From Roseburia sp. CAG:303 (GTDB lineage: Bacteria; Bacillota; Clostridia; Lachnospirales; Lachnospiraceae): a stretch of DNA of 6,300 nucleotides. Shown piece by piece: positions 1 through 5,493 of the stretch (position 1 is the first letter of the stretch; each line of letters opens with the position of its first letter). The stretch lies in the NCBI GenBank assembly GCA_000437755.1, contig FR900185.1:101310-107609 (forward strand), in the 5' to 3' direction. The position numbers and the translations under genes are program-made. The notes beneath the pieces were generated by a model that was not told the DNA's origin, ran no database searches, and saw nothing but the letters and a program-made list of their open reading frames with translations.

Positions 1-734
1 ATACCATAATACACTGGTTTTCTATTCTTTACCTCTTTTACGGAATACAGCTTATCATCATCCATATTCAGAACGGCAACCGCATCCCTGGATGCAAAAT
101 CGAAAATTTCCGATTTCGCTTTTAAAATACCGTCCCTGGATCCGAGATTTTCCAGATGGCAGAGTCCGATATTTGTCATGACACAGATATCCGGTCTTAC
201 CATATAGCTGAGCCTGTGCATTTCCCCAAAATCACTGATGCCCATCTCGATCACTGCAACCTCATGAAAATCCCTGATTTTAAATAAAGTCAACGGAACA
301 CCGATTTCATTATTAAAATTTCCTTCGGTCTTTAACACCTTATACTTCTGTCCGAGAACTGATGAAATAAATTCTTTTGTACTTGTTTTTCCAACACTTC
401 CGGTAATTCCGACAATTTTCGTATCCAATCCTTCCCTGTAATATGCCGCCAGTTTCTTCAAAGCTTCCAGGCTGGACTCTACCAGAATATATGGTCTGTC
501 CGTATCCAGTTCCCGTTCTGCAATCATGGCAAGTGCATCCTTTTCAAAAACATCCCGGACAAAATCATGCCCGTCCACATGCTCTCCCTTTATGGCAACA
601 AAAATATAATTCTTCCCTACCTGTCTGGAATCAATTACGACTCCTTCCGCCTCTGTATCTGCCGGAATATTTTCACCGTGAAACAATTTACCCTCTACCG
701 CTTTCGCTATATTTTCCAATGTTAAATTCTTCAT
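1..734 (-). CDS. murF: UDP-N-acetylmuramoyl-tripeptide--D-alanyl-D-alanine ligase (MurF), N-terminal part, cut by the window edge
   Basis: MurF is the cytoplasmic ligase that uses ATP to join D-Ala-D-Ala to UDP-MurNAc-tripeptide, giving the pentapeptide precursor of peptidoglycan. My translation from the ATG at 734 gives about 244 residues with no stop before the left edge; the family is usually about 450-460 residues, so roughly the last 45% is missing. Residues 1-100 look like the Mur ligase N-terminal substrate-binding domain (VVIDSRQV near 32-39). The central ATPase domain follows: P-loop TGSVGKTSTK at 111-120, EGNFNNEIGVPLTL at 137-150, EMGISDFGEM at 163-172, TNIGLCHLENLGSR at 187-200 and KAKSEIF at 205-211. 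GSVGKTS in place of the common GSNGKTT is, from memory, frequent in Clostridia. The ATG fits the family N-terminus, but no GGAGG precedes it, only a purine-rich AAAGAAAGATGG. The gene starts 34 bases after the ddl stop, on the same strand, and supplies the step after Ddl. Confidence 0.95.
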   Translation of the reverse strand, partial: MKNLTLENIAKAVEGKLFHGENIPADTEAEGVVIDSRQVGKNYIFVAIKGEHVDGHDFVRDVFEKDALAMIAERELDTDRPYILVESSLEALKKLAAYYREGLDTKIVGITGSVGKTSTKEFISSVLGQKYKVLKTEGNFNNEIGVPLTLFKIRDFHEVAVIEMGISDFGEMHRLSYMVRPDICVMTNIGLCHLENLGSRDGILKAKSEIFDFASRDAVAVLNMDDDKLYSVKEVKNRKPVYYG

Positions 735-768
735 TTTTCCATCTTTCTTTCTATAATCTGCAAATTTA

Positions 769-1815
769 TTATTTCCATGAAGTTCTCTGTGCCAGTGATA
801 CCTCAATGAGTTTCTCGCATAAATCCGGATAGGATATTCCAATTACGGCTGCTTCCTGCGGCATAAGGCTGGTCGGTGTCATTCCCGGAAGTGTATTTGC
901 TTCCAGGCAGTAGCAGTTCTCCTCTGCATCCGTTAAAACATCCACCCTGCAATAGGTATTCAGTCCCAGTGCCTTTGCTGCCTGTAAGGCTGCCTGCTGT
1001 ATCTTATTCTTTAATTCTTCTGTTACATTGGCCGGGCAAATCTCATCCGTCGCGCCCGGTGTGTATTTATTCTTATAATCATAAGTGCCTGCCTTCGGTA
1101 TAATTTCTATCACCGGCAGAGCCTCTGTTCCAATGATTCCAACGGAAAATTCCCTGCCCTTCACACATTCTTCCACAACAAGTTCGTCTTCATAGGCAAA
1201 TGCCTGCTCCAATGCTTCCTTATACTCTTTCTCGTCATTGGCATAAAAGACACCTACGCTCGAACCTCCGCAGCTAGGCTTTACGACGCATGGGTAGGAC
1301 ATCTCATAAACAGATAACGGCTGAAATGCTTTTCCCTTTACTACAGTAATTCCCTTTGCCATCGGTACATGTGCCGCCTGGAAAATCTGCTTTGTTACGG
1401 ATTTGCTCATCGCCATGGCACTGGAAAGATAATCGGCTCCTGTATATGCAATTCCCAAAAGATCAAGCACCGCCTGCACTTTTCCGTCTTCACCGTTTGC
1501 ACCATGCAGACCCAGAAATACAACGTCTGCCTTCCGGCATGCTTCCATAACATTCGGTCCGAAGAATTCTTTCCGCTGTGCCTTAATCTGTTCCAGCTGT
1601 TCCGCTCTCTTTCTAATATCCGCAAGCACGGCATCCACATCATACTGCTCCTGCGAAAACAGATGCTCTGTATCCAGTGTATCATCTCCAAGAAATACAT
1701 CCAGGAGAATGGCTTTATGCCTGTTTGTGTTTAATGCCTTACAAATTCCCTCACTCGAAATCAGGGATATATCTCTCTCGGTGCTTGTTCCACCGCATAA
1801 TACAACAATGTTCAT
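769..1815 (-). CDS. ddl: D-alanine--D-alanine ligase (ATP-grasp), 348 residues
   Basis: Ddl is a cytoplasmic ATP-grasp enzyme that joins two D-alanines into the dipeptide used by MurF, encoded next. Visible motifs, numbered from the ATG at 1815: GGTSTERDIS at 8-17 (E13 matches the catalytic Glu), LHGANGEDG at 103-111, VVKPSCGGSSVGV at 177-189 (ATP-binding Lys179, loop Ser185), the omega-loop YDYKNKY at 245-251, RVDV at 290-293, LEANTLPGM at 304-312 with metal ligands Glu305 and Asn307, and Ser316. The Lys-Tyr pair at 250-251 matches E. coli DdlB Lys215-Tyr216, which favours D-Ala-D-Ala over the D-Ala-D-Lac made by VanA-type enzymes. At 348 residues it is longer than DdlB (about 306), mainly through charged sequence around residues 43-90. 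I chose the ATG at 1815 because GGAGG lies 5 bases upstream; an in-frame TTG at 1827 would put that site inside the gene. Confidence 0.96.
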   Translation of the reverse strand: MNIVVLCGGTSTERDISLISSEGICKALNTNRHKAILLDVFLGDDTLDTEHLFSQEQYDVDAVLADIRKRAEQLEQIKAQRKEFFGPNVMEACRKADVVFLGLHGANGEDGKVQAVLDLLGIAYTGADYLSSAMAMSKSVTKQIFQAAHVPMAKGITVVKGKAFQPLSVYEMSYPCVVKPSCGGSSVGVFYANDEKEYKEALEQAFAYEDELVVEECVKGREFSVGIIGTEALPVIEIIPKAGTYDYKNKYTPGATDEICPANVTEELKNKIQQAALQAAKALGLNTYCRVDVLTDAEENCYCLEANTLPGMTPTSLMPQEAAVIGISYPDLCEKLIEVSLAQRTSWK

Positions 1816-1820
1816 AGTAA

Positions 1821-1825
1821 CCTCC
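1821..1825 (-). promoter_or_regulatory. Ribosome binding site of ddl, which decides the start codon
   Basis: On the minus strand GGAGG stands 5 bases before the ATG at 1815. The upstream in-frame TTG at 1827 overlaps this site and would add only four residues (TTG GAG GTT ACT), so it is probably not the start. Confidence 0.85.
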
Positions 1826-1843
1826 AAATATTTATTTCAACCT

Positions 1844-1887
1844 ATTTTACTCAATATAGCTATAAAATACAAGATGAATCTTCTCAA
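1844..1887 (-). promoter_or_regulatory. Candidate promoter(s) for ddl-murF in the gap after the helicase gene
   Basis: Two sigma-A-like pairs lie in the 80-base gap between the helicase stop and ddl, both with 17-base spacers. One has -35 TTGTAT (1867-1872) and -10 TAAAAT (1844-1849, five of six matches). The other has -35 TTGAGA (1882-1887, five of six) and -10 TATAGC (1859-1864, four of six). Neither is strong in both boxes and the region is AT-rich, so chance matches are possible. I see no convincing terminator here, so read-through from the helicase gene is also plausible. Confidence 0.35.
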
Positions 1888-1895
1888 AAATCGTC

Positions 1896-3857
1896 TTAAA
1901 ATCTGTTATGCAGAAAATAGCACGGCTGGCAGATCCGGTAACGGTAGCCGATCGGCAGAATTTTCCCACATTCCTTACAGGTACGGATGTATTCCTTTTT
2001 ATCCTCGGACAGATATGCCATGATAATATTCTGGACATTTTCCCGCTCTTTTTCCAGACGTGGCAAATCCATGTTTTTTCCCAGCCGTACCGAAAACTGA
2101 TGATACAGATCCAGCATTTTATAATATGTTTCATACTTTACCAGTCCCATGCCGCTGCACATCTGCAGGGAAGGGAATGTGAGAAAACGGTCCGCCGTAT
2201 AAGTTTTACAGTAATATTCCCACAGATCAATGATATCTTTGTTCTTGATATCAATGGAGCAGGTCAGCATACGGAACAGAATGTGTTTATTTTCAAATCC
2301 GTCAATTTCTTTTTTGACATTATATGCCTTCTCATACAAAAACAGAATGGAAGTAATGTCAATCTTCTCAAACGGCGGCTCCGGCTGTACGGACTTCCAA
2401 ATTTGCAGAATCGCATTCATCGGTTCATCCATATCAAGAAGAATATGCGGAAATCCCAGTGTTACTTTTGTAAGTTCCGTGTTTGCCGTTCCAATCTGTT
2501 CCCGGATAAAGTCAAGTCCATCCGGGGAGCAAGCCGTGACATATCCCCTGTCGTACAATCCATATCTTCCTGCGCGTCCTGCGATCTGTTTTACTTCTGC
2601 CGGTTTTAACGGTCTGGTTTCTTTCCCGTCAAATTTATCCGTCTGCATAAACACGATCCGGCGTACCGGAAGATTCAGCCCCATACCGATGGCATCTGTA
2701 GATACAATCACACCCGTCTCTTTTTCCGTAAACAGATGCACTTGTTTTCTGCGAATCTGTGGCGGCAGGCTTCCATAAATGACGCTGACTGACATTCCTT
2801 CTTTTTCCAGTCTTCCTGCAATATCCAGCACCGCTTTTTTGGTAAATACGATGAGAGCATCCCCATGCCTGACATCTTCCGGAAAGGAAAACGGTTCTTC
2901 TTCGCACACCAGTTCGGTTTTCCGGTGATACCGCTCAATCTCGTAAGTGTCATGACACAGGGAAATCAGATGGGTAATAACCGGAATGGCATCTTCACTC
3001 ATACAGATATGAATTTCGTCCGCACGAATCCCGAGTATCGCCCTCGTCCAGGAATGTCCCCGCTCCGGATCTGCGATCATCTGAGCCTCATCGATGACGG
3101 CGATATCGTATTCCTGCGATGTATCGAGCATTTCAACGGTAGCGGAAATAACCCTGCTTTCCGGCTGTACAATGCTCTCCTCTCCCGTAACCATGCTGCA
3201 GGGCAGCAGTTCTGACATTTTTTCATACACTTCCAGTGCGAGCAGCCGCAGCGGTCCGAGATAGATTCCCTTTTCTGCCTGCTTTAAGCATTCCAGGGCA
3301 TGATAGGTCTTTCCACAGTTGGTCGGACCGGCATGCAATATGAAATGCCGTTTTTTCTGGAGTGCTTCCGGGAATTCCATTTCCGGACGTTCCGGAACAA
3401 GTCCCATAATCTCTTCTTTGATTTCAAACTTAGAATAATCTGCACACAGACTGTCGAGCGAATGTGTACAGATCCAAAATGGTTTCTCTGCCCGGAGAAA
3501 TCCAAGAAACTTCTCCGTAACCAGCTCCTTCCTGTCACTGCTCATATTGCAGAGTTCAGCCTTTACAAGTGTCGGAATCAGCTGATCCCGCAGCTTCATC
3601 ATAAGCACCGGATCGTTTTTATGAAACGCAACCGCAGCTATATTCTTAATCTGCCGGTGAAAATCTTCCAGCCTTGCTGCCTTGACATGGGTATGTGTAA
3701 GTCCGTTTAATTCCCTGCCAAGCATTGTGCATTGTTTCCGGCAGATATCCAGTCTGCCGCTCTTATTTCCGTTCCTGCCCCTGTTCTTTCCTTTATGAAT
3801 TGCATTTTCTCTGTACTGTGCATAATAGAATGATGCTATTTTCTCTTCCTGTACCAT
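1896..3857 (-). CDS. Suv3/SUPV3L1-like DExH-box RNA helicase with C-terminal zinc-ribbon-like motif, 653 residues
   Basis: This is a superfamily 2 helicase whose closest recognisable relative is Suv3, the RNA helicase of the mitochondrial RNA-degrading complex. Suv3 unwinds RNA for an exonuclease, PNPase in human mitochondria and an RNase II-type enzyme in yeast. Motifs in order: HAGPTNCGKTYHA at 175-187 (Walker A, Lys183), YLGPLRLLALEVYEKM at 199-214, TGEE at 224-227, SATVEM at 238-243, IDEAQMIADPERGHSWTRA at 255-273 (motif II DEAQ; human Suv3 has DEIQ in a very similar setting), IVFTKK at 336-341, STDAIGMGLNLPV at 386-398 (motif V) and QIAGRAGRYG at 424-433 (motif VI). Residues near 573-615 resemble the Suv3 C-terminal region. 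The tail carries CKEC at 627-630 and CQPC at 643-646, likely a zinc ribbon. Residues 21-34 are strongly basic and could touch RNA. The ATG at 3857 has GGAGG 4 bases upstream. The gene is divergent from argH and lies upstream of ddl and murF. The Suv3-like class is clear; the cellular role and partner are inference. Confidence 0.9.
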   Translation of the reverse strand: MVQEEKIASFYYAQYRENAIHKGKNRGRNGNKSGRLDICRKQCTMLGRELNGLTHTHVKAARLEDFHRQIKNIAAVAFHKNDPVLMMKLRDQLIPTLVKAELCNMSSDRKELVTEKFLGFLRAEKPFWICTHSLDSLCADYSKFEIKEEIMGLVPERPEMEFPEALQKKRHFILHAGPTNCGKTYHALECLKQAEKGIYLGPLRLLALEVYEKMSELLPCSMVTGEESIVQPESRVISATVEMLDTSQEYDIAVIDEAQMIADPERGHSWTRAILGIRADEIHICMSEDAIPVITHLISLCHDTYEIERYHRKTELVCEEEPFSFPEDVRHGDALIVFTKKAVLDIAGRLEKEGMSVSVIYGSLPPQIRRKQVHLFTEKETGVIVSTDAIGMGLNLPVRRIVFMQTDKFDGKETRPLKPAEVKQIAGRAGRYGLYDRGYVTACSPDGLDFIREQIGTANTELTKVTLGFPHILLDMDEPMNAILQIWKSVQPEPPFEKIDITSILFLYEKAYNVKKEIDGFENKHILFRMLTCSIDIKNKDIIDLWEYYCKTYTADRFLTFPSLQMCSGMGLVKYETYYKMLDLYHQFSVRLGKNMDLPRLEKERENVQNIIMAYLSEDKKEYIRTCKECGKILPIGYRYRICQPCYFLHNRF

Positions 3858-3861
3858 ATTT

Positions 3862-3866
3862 CCTCC
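3862..3866 (-). promoter_or_regulatory. Ribosome binding site of the Suv3-like helicase gene
   Basis: Minus-strand GGAGG followed by AAAT and then the ATG at 3857. This supports the chosen start. Confidence 0.8.
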
Positions 3867-3896
3867 ATTTCCTGACTTCTGGTAATCATACTCTTA

Positions 3897-3925
3897 AGAA
3901 TACCACGTTTTTCTGCTTTTTTAAA
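3897..3925 (-). promoter_or_regulatory. Candidate sigma-A promoter for the Suv3-like helicase gene
   Basis: On the minus strand, -35 TTTAAA (3920-3925, four of six matches) and -10 TATTCT (3897-3902, four of six) are separated by 17 bases. The -10 is preceded by TGG, giving an extended -10. Transcription would start near 3890, leaving a leader of about 30 bases. It sits back to back with the argH promoter, with about 26 bases between the two -35 boxes. Confidence 0.45.
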
Positions 3926-3951
3926 GAATAAAAAGTTTTTTTCATTCCCTG

Positions 3952-3980
3952 TTGTGACGACTGCTTTTTTCTGCTATACT
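3952..3980 (+). promoter_or_regulatory. Sigma-A promoter with extended -10 for argH
   Basis: The -35 TTGTGA (3952-3957, four of six matches) and -10 TATACT (3975-3980, five of six) have an ideal 17-base spacer. TGC directly before the -10 makes it an extended -10. A and T runs at 3930-3942 lie where an UP element would be. Transcription would start near 3987, giving a leader of about 37 bases, too short for a riboswitch or T-box. Confidence 0.7.
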
Positions 3981-4009
3981 ATCTAGGAAATTTATTAAAT
4001 TTACAGAAC

Positions 4010-4014
4010 GGAGG
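4010..4014 (+). promoter_or_regulatory. Ribosome binding site of argH
   Basis: GGAGG stands 9 bases before the ATG at 4024, fixing the argH start. Confidence 0.85.
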
Positions 4015-4023
4015 ACTTAACTT

Positions 4024-5400
4024 ATGAAGCTTTGGGGTGGACGTTTCACCAAAGAAACAAATCAGTTAGTACATAATTTTAATGCTTCCCTTCCTTTTGA
4101 CCAGAAATTTTATCATCAGGATATTGAAGGAAGTATCGCACACGTTACCATGTTAGCCGCTACCGGTATTCTGACTGGGAAGGAAAGAGATGTCATTATT
4201 GACGGATTAAAAAGCATCCTTGCAGATATTGAAAACGGAACTCTTGTATTCACGGAAGAACATGAAGATATTCATTCTTTTGTAGAAGCACATCTGATTG
4301 AACGTGTCGGGGATACGGGAAAGAAACTGCATACCGGAAGAAGCCGTAACGACCAGGTTGCCCTTGATATGAAGCTTTATACAAGGGATGAAGTGCTTCA
4401 TACAGATGCCTTGTTAAAAGAACTGTTAGAAGAACTTCAGGTAATTATGAAAGAAAATATCGAGACTTATATGCCGGGATTTACTCATCTGCAGAAAGCA
4501 CAGCCGGTCACACTGGCACATCATGTCGGTGCTTATTTTGAAATGTTTAAAAGAGACCGCAGCCGTCTCCACGATATCCACGAGAGAATGAATTATTCCC
4601 CGATCGGATCCGGTGCACTGGCAGGTACTACCTATCCTCTTGACCGGGAACTGACCGCTTCCCTGCTCGGCTTTTACGGCCCTACTTTAAACAGTATGGA
4701 TTCTGTATCTGACAGGGATTATCTGATTGAATTTTTAAGTGCATTATCCACTATCATGATGCATTTAAGCCGTTTCTGCGAGGAAATCATCATCTGGAAT
4801 ACGAATGAATACCGCTTCGTGGAAATTGATGATTCTTACAGCACAGGAAGTTCTATTATGCCACAGAAGAAAAACCCGGATATTGCAGAGCTGATTCGTG
4901 GCAAGACAGGTCGTGTCTATGGTGCATTAATCTCCATCCTGACCACTATGAAGGGACTTCCGCTTGCTTATAATAAGGATATGCAGGAAGATAAGGAACT
5001 TACGTTCGATGCTATCGATACCGTAAAAGGATGTATTTCCTTATTTACCGGAATGATTAAAACTATGAAATTCCGCAAAGATGTGATGGAAAACAGTGCA
5101 AAGAACGGCTTTACCAATGCTACGGATGTGGCTGATTATCTGGTAAATAAAGGTGTTCCTTTCCGTGATGCACATGGCATCGTGGGACAGCTTGTACTTA
5201 TGTGCATTGATAAAAATATCGCCCTTGATGATCTTCCCTTAGAAGATTACAAGTCCATAAGCCCTGTCTTTGAAGAGGATGTTTATCCTGCCATCAGCAT
5301 GAAAACCTGCGTGGACAAACGTATGACCATCGGTGCTCCAGGTCCGGAAGCCATGAAAAAAGTCATCGCAATCAACGAGAAATATTTAGAGGAAAATTAA
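4024..5400 (+). CDS. argH: Argininosuccinate lyase, 458 residues
   Basis: ArgH cleaves argininosuccinate to arginine and fumarate, the last step of arginine synthesis, as a cytoplasmic homotetramer of the fumarase/aspartase superfamily. The length is normal for the family (about 460). It opens with KLWGGRFTKE, typical of ArgH. The three conserved superfamily regions are present: TGRSRNDQVALD at 104-115, THLQKAQPVTLAHH at 154-167 (His155 matches the catalytic His of this region) and the signature GSSIMPQKKNPD at 275-286, whose serines 276/277 lie on the mobile catalytic loop. The C-terminal part (about 365-430, including NATDVADYLV and FRDAHGIVG) fits the argininosuccinate lyase C-terminal domain. 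Nothing is missing. It has its own promoter, ribosome binding site and terminator, so it is probably monocistronic. No argG or other arg gene is in the window. I found no clear ArgR operator. Confidence 0.98.
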   Translation: MKLWGGRFTKETNQLVHNFNASLPFDQKFYHQDIEGSIAHVTMLAATGILTGKERDVIIDGLKSILADIENGTLVFTEEHEDIHSFVEAHLIERVGDTGKKLHTGRSRNDQVALDMKLYTRDEVLHTDALLKELLEELQVIMKENIETYMPGFTHLQKAQPVTLAHHVGAYFEMFKRDRSRLHDIHERMNYSPIGSGALAGTTYPLDRELTASLLGFYGPTLNSMDSVSDRDYLIEFLSALSTIMMHLSRFCEEIIIWNTNEYRFVEIDDSYSTGSSIMPQKKNPDIAELIRGKTGRVYGALISILTTMKGLPLAYNKDMQEDKELTFDAIDTVKGCISLFTGMIKTMKFRKDVMENSAKNGFTNATDVADYLVNKGVPFRDAHGIVGQLVLMCIDKNIALDDLPLEDYKSISPVFEEDVYPAISMKTCVDKRMTIGAPGPEAMKKVIAINEKYLEEN

Positions 5401-5404
5401 TTTT

Positions 5405-5418
5405 TATTGATATCAATA
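5405..5418. repeat. 14-base perfect palindrome overlapping the terminator stem
   Basis: TATTGATATCAATA is self-complementary and overlaps the left arm of the terminator hairpin. The right arm also contains TATTGATAT (5439-5447). It may be a by-product of the hairpin sequence or allow an alternative fold. No function can be assigned. Confidence 0.5.
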
Positions 5419-5451
5419 CATTGTTTTTTTGTGCAATGTATTGATATTTTT
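5410..5451 (+). terminator. Rho-independent terminator of argH
   Basis: A perfect 14-base stem pairs 5410-5423 (ATATCAATACATTG) with 5434-5447 (CAATGTATTGATAT) around a 10-base T-rich loop, followed by a run of five T at 5447-5451. The stem begins 9 bases after the argH stop. It is unusually AT-rich, with only three G-C pairs, so its length rather than GC content gives stability. On the minus strand the sequence after the hairpin is A-rich, so it should act mainly for argH, although the lipoprotein gene converges on it. Confidence 0.8.
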
Positions 5452-5493
5452 GTGCATTTGGCATATATTACAGTTAATTTCTTCCTTATCTTT
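5452..5493. other. Short convergent gap between argH terminator and lipoprotein stop
   Basis: About 40 AT-rich bases lie between the terminator and the stop codon of the minus-strand lipoprotein gene. I see no gene or separate terminator for the lipoprotein transcript here. It may end at the argH hairpin or by another mechanism. Confidence 0.4.

Noticed and set aside
443..832. Plus-strand open frame across murF and the murF-ddl gap
   Set aside because: Antisense to MurF sequence that matches the family throughout; the translation is low-complexity and Pro/Tyr/Leu-rich.
1369..1734. Plus-strand open frame opposite ddl
   Set aside because: Antisense shadow of a well-supported ATP-grasp gene; Cys/Leu/Ile-rich with no domain.
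769..1815. Vancomycin-resistance (VanA-type) ligase instead of housekeeping Ddl
   Set aside because: The omega-loop carries Lys-Tyr rather than the VanA His, and there are no vanH or vanX neighbours; murF follows directly.
1868..1890. Small hairpin (AAGAT/ATCTT) after the helicase gene as a terminator
   Set aside because: The stem is at most four or five pairs with a very tight loop and no T run, so it is too weak to call.
1908..2609. Long open frame on the plus strand (233 codons) within the helicase gene
   Set aside because: It is antisense to a gene with clear family motifs. Its translation is rich in Phe, Ile, Cys and Arg with no domain, and no ribosome binding site was seen.
2230..2778. 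Second plus-strand open frame (182 codons) within the helicase gene
   Set aside because: Same reason: antisense shadow of the helicase, with no recognisable protein features.
3980..4003. Possible ArgR operator in the AT-rich GAAATTTATTAAATTTAC stretch
   Set aside because: It does not match the usual TGAATA-spacer-ATTCA form well and chance AT-rich symmetry explains it.
3981..4023. Possible riboswitch, T-box or attenuator before argH
   Set aside because: The predicted leader is only about 37 bases, with no hairpin or T-box signature.
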